Of a DNA stretch of 64,000 nucleotides, positions 58,633 through 64,000 are shown one piece after another; the first letter of the stretch is position 1, and every line of letters starts with the position of its first letter. The position numbers and the translations under genes were made by a program. Source of the DNA: Mycolicibacter virginiensis (lineage in GTDB: Bacteria; Actinomycetota; Actinomycetes; Mycobacteriales; Mycobacteriaceae); contig NZ_CP092430.2 in NCBI RefSeq assembly GCF_022374935.2, positions 3,844,001 to 3,908,000 on the forward strand, written 5' to 3'. The notes below the pieces were generated by a model. It saw nothing but the letters and a program-made list of their open reading frames with translations. It was not told where the DNA came from and made no database searches.

Positions 58633-59073
58633 CTACAGCTCGGTGGCGGAGCCCCCGGCTGCGGTGATCTTGTCTCGGGCACTGCCGCTGAACTTGTGGG
58701 CGGTGACGTCGACCTTGACCGTCAACTTGCCGTCGCCGAGCACCTTGACCAGGGTGTTCTTCCGGACGGCGCCCTTGGCGACCAGTTCGTCGAGACCGAT
58801 GGTGCCCCCCTCCGGGAACAACCGGTTGATGTCACCGACGTTGACGACCTCGTACTCGGTACGGAACCGGTTACGGAAGCCCTTCAGCTTGGGCAGCCGC
58901 ATGTGAATGGGCATCTGCCCACCCTCGAACCGGACCGGCACGTTCTTCCGTGCCTTGGTGCCCTTGGTGCCGCGACCCGCGGTCTTACCCTTGGAACCCT
59001 CACCGCGGCCGACGCGGGTCTTCTTGGTGTTCGACCCGGGCGCAGGGCGCAGGTCGTGCAGCTTGATGGTCAT
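58633..59073 (-). CDS. rplO: 50S ribosomal protein L15
   Basis: A 146-residue L15, a late-assembling 50S protein. It begins [20 protein letters not shown] with the Gly/Lys-rich [20 protein letters not shown] and ends [19 protein letters not shown]. The ATG overlaps the rpmD stop (ATGA). It is the last spc-operon gene here; the perfect hairpin 30 bp downstream is its likely terminator. I recall secY or sppA next in related genomes, whereas here a giant PGRS gene follows. Confidence 0.97.
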   Translation of the reverse strand: MTIKLHDLRPAPGSNTKKTRVGRGEGSKGKTAGRGTKGTKARKNVPVRFEGGQMPIHMRLPKLKGFRNRFRTEYEVVNVGDINRLFPEGGTIGLDELVAKGAVRKNTLVKVLGDGKLTVKVDVTAHKFSGSARDKITAAGGSATEL

Positions 59074-59252
59074 TCTGCTTCCTCCACTTGCACGAGGTGG
59101 TGAACAACCCGGATCAGCCCACGGGTCTGCGGGTTGTCCTCACGCACCACCGACTGGCGGATCTTGCGCAGGCCCAGGGTGCGCAGGCTCTCGCGCTGCT
59201 TCCAGCGTGCACCGATGGTGCCGCGGACCTGGGTGATCTTCAGGTTAGCCAT
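59070..59252 (-). CDS. rpmD: 50S ribosomal protein L30
   Basis: A 60-residue L30. It reads [20 protein letters not shown] and ends [15 protein letters not shown], the full family length. ATG 59252 sits immediately after rpsE (2-bp gap), and the stop overlaps rplO by 4 bp, so it is translationally coupled on both sides in the conserved rpsE-rpmD-rplO order. The open frame upstream of this ATG is a shadow of rpsE. Confidence 0.96.
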   Translation of the reverse strand: MANLKITQVRGTIGARWKQRESLRTLGLRKIRQSVVREDNPQTRGLIRVVHHLVQVEEAE

Positions 59253-59254
59253 GA

Positions 59255-59950
59255 TTACGCCGTGCCTTCCCGCGCCGCGGCGGCAGCCAGAGCTTCGCTC
59301 TCGCGACGAGCCTTGAGCATCGCGGCCGGCGCAACATCTTCGATGGGCAGGCCACGACGGGCCGCCACCTCTTCGGGACGCTGCAGCATCTTCAGCGCGG
59401 CAACGGTGGCGTGCACCACGTTGATCGCGTTGTCGCTGCCCAGCGACTTGGACAGGATGTCGTGCACGCCCGCGCATTCCAGCACGGCACGCACCGCGCC
59501 GCCGGCGATCACACCGGTACCCGGGCTGGCCGGGCGCAGGAACACCACACCCGCGGCGGCTTCACCCTGCACCGGGTGGGTGATGGTTCCACCGATCAGC
59601 GGCACCCGGAAGAAGCCCTTGCGAGCCTCCTCCACGCCCTTGGCGATCGCGGCAGGCACTTCCTTGGCCTTGCCGTAGCCGACGCCGACCAGGCCGTGGC
59701 CGTCGCCGACGATCACCAGAGCGGTGAAGCTGAACCGGCGGCCACCCTTGACCACCTTGGACACCCGGTTGATCGCGACGACGCGCTCCAGGTAGTTGCT
59801 CTTGTCGCCGTCCCGGTTGTCGCGGCCGCCACGGCCGCCATCGCGGCCACCACGTCCACCGCGGTTGTCACGGTTGTCGCGCCCGTCGCTGCGGGGGGCA
59901 CTGCCCGTGTCGGGACCTGCCGAGGAGGCCCCTGTCGGCTGCTCCGCCAT
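59255..59950 (-). CDS. rpsE: 30S ribosomal protein S5
   Basis: A 231-residue S5, important for decoding accuracy. The conserved part starts at [20 protein letters not shown] and includes the RNA-binding [20 protein letters not shown]. It is preceded by an N-terminal tail of about 48 residues of RDN/RGG repeats ([20 protein letters not shown]). Mycobacterial S5 proteins do have charged tails, but the RGG repetition here is marked. ATG 59950 was chosen to match the family MAEQP start; ATG 59953 is adjacent. It lies between rplR and rpmD as usual. Confidence 0.96.
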   Translation of the reverse strand: MAEQPTGASSAGPDTGSAPRSDGRDNRDNRGGRGGRDGGRGGRDNRDGDKSNYLERVVAINRVSKVVKGGRRFSFTALVIVGDGHGLVGVGYGKAKEVPAAIAKGVEEARKGFFRVPLIGGTITHPVQGEAAAGVVFLRPASPGTGVIAGGAVRAVLECAGVHDILSKSLGSDNAINVVHATVAALKMLQRPEEVAARRGLPIEDVAPAAMLKARRESEALAAAAAREGTA

Positions 59951-59984
59951 CATGCGGTCCTTCCAGTCATCTTCACGTCGGTCA

Positions 59985-60392
59985 TCAGAAGTTCAATCCG
60001 CCCTCGCGCGCCGCGTCGGCCAGCGCCGCAATGCGCCCACCGTAGGTGTAGCCACCGCGGTCGAACACCACGTTCTCGACGCCGGCGGCCTTGGCACGCT
60101 CAGCGATCAGCTGGCCGACCCGCACACTGTGGGCCTTCTTGTCGCCGTCCACACCCCGCACGTCGGCCTCGATCGAGGAGGCCGCGGCCACCGTGTGACC
60201 AGCGAGGTCGTCGACCAGCTGCACGTGGATGTGCCGCGAGGAGCGGTGCACGACCAAGCGCGGACGCTCGGCGGTGCCGGACACCTTCTTGCGCAGCCGC
60301 GCGTGCCGACGAATCCGGTGCGCACGCCGAACCTCGGAGATGTTCTGCCCGACGGGTTTGCGGTCCGGGGTGCCTGTTTGTGATTGCGCCAT
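59985..60392 (-). CDS. rplR: 50S ribosomal protein L18
   Basis: A 135-residue L18, which binds 5S rRNA and helps place it in the central protuberance. The core [20 protein letters not shown] and the C-terminal [20 protein letters not shown] are conserved. An N-terminal extension of about 19 residues ([20 protein letters not shown]) is common in mycobacterial L18. The gene starts 2 bp after rplF ends and precedes rpsE by 34 bp. Confidence 0.97.
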   Translation of the reverse strand: MAQSQTGTPDRKPVGQNISEVRRAHRIRRHARLRKKVSGTAERPRLVVHRSSRHIHVQLVDDLAGHTVAAASSIEADVRGVDGDKKAHSVRVGQLIAERAKAAGVENVVFDRGGYTYGGRIAALADAAREGGLNF

Positions 60393-60394
60393 GA

Positions 60395-60934
60395 CTACTT
60401 ACCTGTCTTTCCGACCTTGCGGCGAACCTGCTCACCCTCGTAGCGCACGCCCTTGCCCTTGTAGGGGTCGGGACGACGCAGACGGCGGATGTTCGCCGAG
60501 ATCTGGCCGACCTTCTGCTTGTCGATGCCCGAGACCGAGAACTTGGTGGGCGTCTCCACCGCGAAGGTGATGCCCTCCGGAGCCTTGATCAGCACCGGGT
60601 GGCTGTAGCCCAACGCGAACTCCAGGTCGCTGCCCTTGAGCGCGACGCGGTAGCCGACGCCGAAGATCTCCATCTTGCGGACGTAGCCCTCCGACACACC
60701 GGTGACCAGGTTGGCCAACAGGGTGCGGCTCAGGCCGTGCAACGACCGGTTGCGCCGGTCGTCGTCCGGCCGGGTCACCACGAGGGCGCCGTCATCGTTG
60801 CGAGCAACGTTGATGGGCTCCGCCACGGTGAGCTCCAGGGTGCCCTTGGGCCCCTTGACCGAAACGTTCTGACCATCGATGGTCACGTCGACCCCGGTGG
60901 GAACCGGGACCGGCTGCTTACCAATACGCGACAT
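60395..60934 (-). CDS. rplF: 50S ribosomal protein L6
   Basis: A 179-residue L6. It begins [20 protein letters not shown] and ends [20 protein letters not shown], with two L6 domains and the conserved [21 protein letters not shown]6 sits near the factor-binding centre of the 50S subunit. ATG 60934 was chosen at the family start; the frame continues upstream only as a shadow of rpsH. It lies 13 bp after rpsH and 2 bp before rplR. Confidence 0.97.
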   Translation of the reverse strand: MSRIGKQPVPVPTGVDVTIDGQNVSVKGPKGTLELTVAEPINVARNDDGALVVTRPDDDRRNRSLHGLSRTLLANLVTGVSEGYVRKMEIFGVGYRVALKGSDLEFALGYSHPVLIKAPEGITFAVETPTKFSVSGIDKQKVGQISANIRRLRRPDPYKGKGVRYEGEQVRRKVGKTGK

Positions 60935-60947
60935 GTCTGCTACTCCC

Positions 60948-61346
60948 TCACCACACGTACGCGAGGACTTCGCCGCCCACGCCCTGCCTGGCCGCCTGAC
61001 GGTCGGTGAGCAGACCCGAGGACGTGGAGATGATCGCCACGCCCAGGCCGCCGAGCACCCGTGGCAGGTTGGTCGACTTTGCGTAGACCCGCAGGCCCGG
61101 CTTGGACACCCGGCGCAGACCGGCGAGGCTGCGCTCCCGGTTCGGGCCGTACTTGAGGTTGACCACCAGCGCCTTGCCCACCCGGGCGTCTTCGACGTGG
61201 TAGTCGGTGATGTAACCCTCACGCTTGAGGATCTCGGCGATGTTGGCCTTGATCTTCGAGTGCGGCAGGGTCACCTCGTCGTGGTACGCCGAGTTGGCGT
61301 TACGCAGACGGGTCAGGAAGTCCGCGATCGGATCCGTCATAGTCAT
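60948..61346 (-). CDS. rpsH: 30S ribosomal protein S8
   Basis: A 132-residue S8, a primary 16S rRNA-binding protein. It starts [20 protein letters not shown] and ends [22 protein letters not shown], identical in length to the mycobacterial protein I recall. In enterobacteria S8 represses the spc operon by binding its mRNA; whether that holds here is unknown. It lies 19 bp after the S14 gene and 13 bp before rplF. Confidence 0.97.
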   Translation of the reverse strand: MTMTDPIADFLTRLRNANSAYHDEVTLPHSKIKANIAEILKREGYITDYHVEDARVGKALVVNLKYGPNRERSLAGLRRVSKPGLRVYAKSTNLPRVLGGLGVAIISTSSGLLTDRQAARQGVGGEVLAYVW

Positions 61347-61365
61347 TTAGGCTGCTCCTCCACCC

Positions 61366-61551
61366 TCACCAGCTGCTCTTCTGCACACCGGGCAGCTCGC
61401 CGGCGTGCGCCATTTCGCGCAGGCAGATTCGGCACAGGCCGAACTTCCGGAGCACCGCGCGCGGGCGGCCGCACTTGTTGCAGCGGGTGTAGGCGCGCAC
61501 CGCAAACTTGGGCTTGCGGGCCGCCTTGATAACCAACGCCTTCTTAGCCAT
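61366..61551 (-). CDS. rpsZ: 30S ribosomal protein S14, zinc-binding type (S14Z)
   Basis: A 61-residue S14 of the C-plus type, with zinc ligands in [11 protein letters not shown] and [12 protein letters not shown] (two CxxC pairs). It is the zinc-dependent housekeeping paralog; mycobacteria also carry a zinc-free copy elsewhere, expressed on zinc starvation. ATG 61551 follows the rplE stop by 2 bp. The longer frame upstream is a shadow of rplE. It is sometimes named rpsN1. Confidence 0.96.
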   Translation of the reverse strand: MAKKALVIKAARKPKFAVRAYTRCNKCGRPRAVLRKFGLCRICLREMAHAGELPGVQKSSW

Positions 61552-61553
61552 GG

Positions 61554-62117
61554 TCAGTTCTCCTTGAACGGAAAGCCGAGAGCCCGCAGTAGCGCTCGTC
61601 CTTCGTCGTCGTTGGTCGCCGAAGTGACGACGGTGATGTTCATCCCCCGCGGACGGTCGATGGAGTCCACGTCGATCTCGTGGAACATCGACTGCTCGGC
61701 CAGCCCGAAGGTGTAGTTGCCGGAACCGTCGAACTGCTTGGCCGACAGCCCGCGGAAGTCGCGGATACGCGGCAGAGCAATCGAGGTAAGCCGGTCCAGG
61801 AACTCCCACATCCGGTCACCGCGCAGGGTGACCCGGGCACCGATCGGCATGCCCTCGCGCAGCTTGAACTGTGCGATGGACAGGCGGGCCTTACGGATCT
61901 CCGGCTTCTGGCCGGTGATCGCGGCCAGGTCGGTGACCGCGTTGTTGATCAGCTTGGCGTCCCGGGCGGCTTCGCCAACACCCATGTTCACCACGACCTT
62001 CACCACGCCCGGGATCTGCATCACGTTGGCGTAGTTGAACTCTTTGTTGAGCGCGTCCCGGATCTCCTCGCGGTAGCGCACCTTCAGCCGAGGCTGGATC
62101 TTCTCTGCAGTCGTCAT
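61554..62117 (-). CDS. rplE: 50S ribosomal protein L5
   Basis: A 187-residue L5, which binds 5S rRNA and contacts the P-site tRNA. Conserved parts are [40 protein letters not shown] and the C-terminal [20 protein letters not shown]. The start [20 protein letters not shown] is typical of mycobacteria. It lies 2 bp after rplX and 2 bp before the S14 gene in the conserved spc order. Confidence 0.97.
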   Translation of the reverse strand: MTTAEKIQPRLKVRYREEIRDALNKEFNYANVMQIPGVVKVVVNMGVGEAARDAKLINNAVTDLAAITGQKPEIRKARLSIAQFKLREGMPIGARVTLRGDRMWEFLDRLTSIALPRIRDFRGLSAKQFDGSGNYTFGLAEQSMFHEIDVDSIDRPRGMNITVVTSATNDDEGRALLRALGFPFKEN

Positions 62118-62119
62118 CT

Positions 62120-62437
62120 CTAGATGTCCTTGCCGTTGCGCTTGGAGACGCGAACCTTCTTGCCGGACTCGGCGTCCACCCGGTAACCGATCCGGGTGGG
62201 CTGTCCGTCGGAGTCGACGACCATCACGTTGGAGACGTGGATCGGGGCCTCTTGGGTGACGATGCCGCCCGAGGAGGCGCCGGCCTGGTTGGCCGAGTTC
62301 GCGACGTGCTTCTTGATCCGGTTGACGCCCTGGACCAACACGCGGTTGCGGGCGGGGTAAGCCTGCAGGACCTTGCCCTTGGCGCCCTTGTCCTTACCGG
62401 CGATGATCAGGACGGTGTCGCCCTTGTGGACCTTCAT
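62120..62437 (-). CDS. rplX: 50S ribosomal protein L24
   Basis: A 105-residue L24, an assembly initiator of the 50S subunit. The KOW motif is [20 protein letters not shown] with [18 protein letters not shown], and the protein ends [12 protein letters not shown]. Its ATG directly abuts the rplN stop, and rplE starts 2 bp after its own stop, so translation is coupled through the operon. Length and termini match the family. Confidence 0.97.
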   Translation of the reverse strand: MKVHKGDTVLIIAGKDKGAKGKVLQAYPARNRVLVQGVNRIKKHVANSANQAGASSGGIVTQEAPIHVSNVMVVDSDGQPTRIGYRVDAESGKKVRVSKRNGKDI

Positions 62438-62806
62438 CTACAACACCTCCGGTGCCAGCGAGACGATCTTCATGAACTTCTTCTCGCGCAGCTCGCGACC
62501 GACCGGCCCGAAGATGCGGGTTCCGCGCGGGTCGTTGTCGGCCTTGATGATCACGGCCGCGTTCTCGTCGAACTTGATGTAGCTGCCGTCGGCGCGGCGA
62601 CGCTCCTTGACGGTGCGCACCACGACGGCCTTGACGACATCACCCCGCTTGACGTTGCCGCCCGGGATGGCGTCTTTGACGGTTGCGACGATGACATCAC
62701 CGATGCCTGCGTATCGCCGCGACGAGCCGCCGAGCACCCGGATGCACAAGATCTCCTTGGCGCCGGTGTTGTCGGCGACCTTCAACCGCGATTCCTGCTG
62801 AATCAC
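62438..62806 (-). CDS. rplN: 50S ribosomal protein L14
   Basis: A 122-residue L14, which forms part of the intersubunit bridge region. It reads [20 protein letters not shown] and ends [16 protein letters not shown]. The start is GTG 62806, preceded by AGGAG. It is the first gene of the spc operon; a good sigma-A-type promoter lies 149-177 bp upstream. The S10-operon genes that often precede rplN are not adjacent here; a DUF4436 gene lies upstream, as with Rv0713 in M. tuberculosis. Confidence 0.97.
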   Translation of the reverse strand: MIQQESRLKVADNTGAKEILCIRVLGGSSRRYAGIGDVIVATVKDAIPGGNVKRGDVVKAVVVRTVKERRRADGSYIKFDENAAVIIKADNDPRGTRIFGPVGRELREKKFMKIVSLAPEVL

Positions 62807-62954
62807 CAGATCTCCTAAATAATCGAGTCGACGCGCGGCATGGCGGTACCAGCCGGAATCTCCCCGGACGTGCGTGGTCTTGCTCTTCTTACGGAGCCGA
62901 TGAGCACGCAGGGCCAACTTTCGCTGGCCGAGGTCTGCTCACGGCAACCCCTGA

Positions 62955-62983
62955 AGTCTAGGTGACGTACCGCCCAACACCAA
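62955..62983 (-). promoter_or_regulatory. Sigma-A-type promoter of the spc ribosomal operon
   Basis: On the minus strand TTGGTG (62983-62978) and TAGACT (62960-62955) are separated by 17 bp. Transcription would start near 62948, giving an rplN leader of about 140 nt. The box lies in the 243-bp gap between the DUF4436 gene and rplN, the only place where the operon promoter can be. Confidence 0.65.
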
Positions 62984-63049
62984 ATTGCTGGTCGAGAGGG
63001 TCCGCAACGGGCGGCGACAGCGTCCCACGCACTTCGATTCCGGCCGGAC

Positions 63050-63979
63050 TCAGTCGTCGCCTTGCCGCACCCAGGCGTAGATGAACAGTCCCATCGCCGC
63101 CGCCAGCGCGATCAGCACCCACTGGACAATTGCCTGGTCAATCCAGGAGCCCGGCGGCGGAGCACCGGGAAGGATGTTGCGCAGCGGGATGATGGCGAAC
63201 AGATTCGCGGCGTACCAGGTGGCGAATGGGGGCAGAAACTTCCGTCTGCCCATCGCCATCGGCACGGCCACAATCAGCGCCAGGGTGGGCAGGCTGATCA
63301 GGACCAGGCAGATTCCGAGGTCGAAGATCAGTGGCCCCCTGGCCCGCTGGATCTTCAACACCACCGCGGCGTCGGCATCGCCTCGCTGATTTCGGGTCCG
63401 GCTGGCGTCGTGCACCCGGGCGACGCTGGCGTCCCAGCCGTCCAGCGACCCGGTGACCTCAACTCGAGCGGGGAGCCGTTTGCGGCCTTCACCGGTCCCC
63501 ACGAAAACATCGGCCGACAGCTCTTCGGTGGTGTAGGTGTCGAAGGGCCAGTTTCCCGGGGCGCCGTATGCCTCGATCGTCGTGCTGACTCGAGCCGGCG
63601 CATCTCCGGCCGGGAAATGCAGGTCCCCCAGGTCGTTCGGGGGATACAACCGCACCGCGAGCTCGGTGTTCAGTACATCGAATCGCTTGTCGTACAACGC
63701 TTCTCCGGGGTGGACGAGCACGTCCACGGCGAGTCGATTCGCGACTGGGTTCAGCTCCTGAAGGCGCACCTGCACGATGGTGTCCTCCGGGTTCGCCGCA
63801 CTCAGGTCGAGCGGCGGCAGCGGACTGTCCGATCGCTGAAGGGTGTGAACGCCGAACAACGAAGACGCGTAGGCCACAACGATCGCGGCCAGGATCACCG
63901 CGCCGGTCAGAAAGCGCGGCCGTTGGCGCCGCTTCGCCGCCGCAGCGCCGGCCGGTTCCAGTTGGGGCTCAGTGGTCAT
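63050..63979 (-). CDS. DUF4436 family membrane protein (Rv0713-like)
   Basis: A 309-residue protein with one N-terminal membrane helix (FLTGAVILAAIVVAYASSLF) and an extracytoplasmic beta-rich domain of about 160 residues (VQVRLQELNPVANRLAVDVL). Three C-terminal helices follow (FDLGICLVLISLPTLALIVA; a short middle one at FATWYAANLFAIIPL; and WVLIALAAAMGLFIYAW). This layout and the RNILPGAPPPGSWID loop match DUF4436, of unknown function. Position upstream of rplN is the same as Rv0713. The ATG at 63979 gives a short basic, Ala-rich cytosolic start. A role linked to ribosomes is not implied; it is separated by a promoter. Confidence 0.88.
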   Translation of the reverse strand: MTTEPQLEPAGAAAAKRRQRPRFLTGAVILAAIVVAYASSLFGVHTLQRSDSPLPPLDLSAANPEDTIVQVRLQELNPVANRLAVDVLVHPGEALYDKRFDVLNTELAVRLYPPNDLGDLHFPAGDAPARVSTTIEAYGAPGNWPFDTYTTEELSADVFVGTGEGRKRLPARVEVTGSLDGWDASVARVHDASRTRNQRGDADAAVVLKIQRARGPLIFDLGICLVLISLPTLALIVAVPMAMGRRKFLPPFATWYAANLFAIIPLRNILPGAPPPGSWIDQAIVQWVLIALAAAMGLFIYAWVRQGDD

Positions 63980-64000
63980 CGGCAGTCAGGGTAGCGAACA

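Overview
The window is high-GC actinobacterial DNA from the family Mycobacteriaceae. The gene content and order match known mycobacterial loci: an ESX-4 type VII secretion core, tandem cutinases, a 13E12-type HNH gene, tandem Rv0731c-like methyltransferases, DUF732 and DUF4436 proteins, rmlB/rmlC and PGRS-type glycine-rich proteins. The PGRS proteins carry signal peptides instead of PE domains. That suggests a non-tuberculous lineage, possibly the M. terrae/Mycolicibacter group, but the species cannot be fixed from this window.

Layout. 1-141 is the tail of an AraC regulator. 162-8522 is the ESX-4 core (Rv3446c-like gene, eccC4, eccD4, mycP4, eccB4). 8617-10007 holds two cutinases. 10080-14704 (minus) is the alpha operon: infA, rpmJ, rpsM, rpsK, rpsD, rpoA, rplQ, truA. 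14995-19549 (plus) holds an NfeD/flotillin pair, an F420-type oxidoreductase, rmlB and rmlC. 19758-23437 is a valine/propionate-type catabolic operon (mmsA, acyl-CoA dehydrogenase, mmsB) behind a perfect palindrome. 23496-34256 is an accessory stretch: HNH protein, L,D-transpeptidase, HAD protein, two-component system, MarR regulator, type III polyketide synthase, sigma-factor fragment, TetR regulator and an ABC exporter. 34272-37347 (minus) is a four-gene operon: flavin monooxygenase, DUF4389 membrane protein, methyltransferase and small secreted protein. 37395-40077 (minus) is secY-adk-map. 40393-42239 holds two paralogous methyltransferases. 42324-58431 is dominated by two giant PGRS-repeat genes, with a beta-lactamase-fold hydrolase, a DUF732 protein and sppA between them. 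58633-62806 (minus) is the spc ribosomal operon (rplN to rplO), and 63050-63979 is a DUF4436 membrane protein.

How the parts relate. The spc operon, secY-adk-map and the infA-rpoA-rplQ operon all run on the minus strand. They are interrupted by accessory blocks, so the translation and secretion core acts as a scaffold into which lineage-specific genes were inserted. From recall, this order resembles fast-growing mycobacteria. In M. tuberculosis the same genes lie in two distant places, near Rv0714-Rv0734 and Rv3446c-Rv3465.

The most unusual content is the PGRS pair (1658 and 2396 residues). Each has an arginine-rich, Tat-like or Sec-like leader and a related N-terminal domain of about 100 residues. 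One copy ends that domain in a GRPLI-like linker. Neither has a PE domain. A third, small secreted protein (34272-34766) has a similar leader. The larger PGRS gene sits between rplO and sppA, which I recall as neighbours in M. tuberculosis. It has its own promoter and a CRP-like site. The ESX-4 locus also lacks the esxU/esxT pair where it would normally lie.
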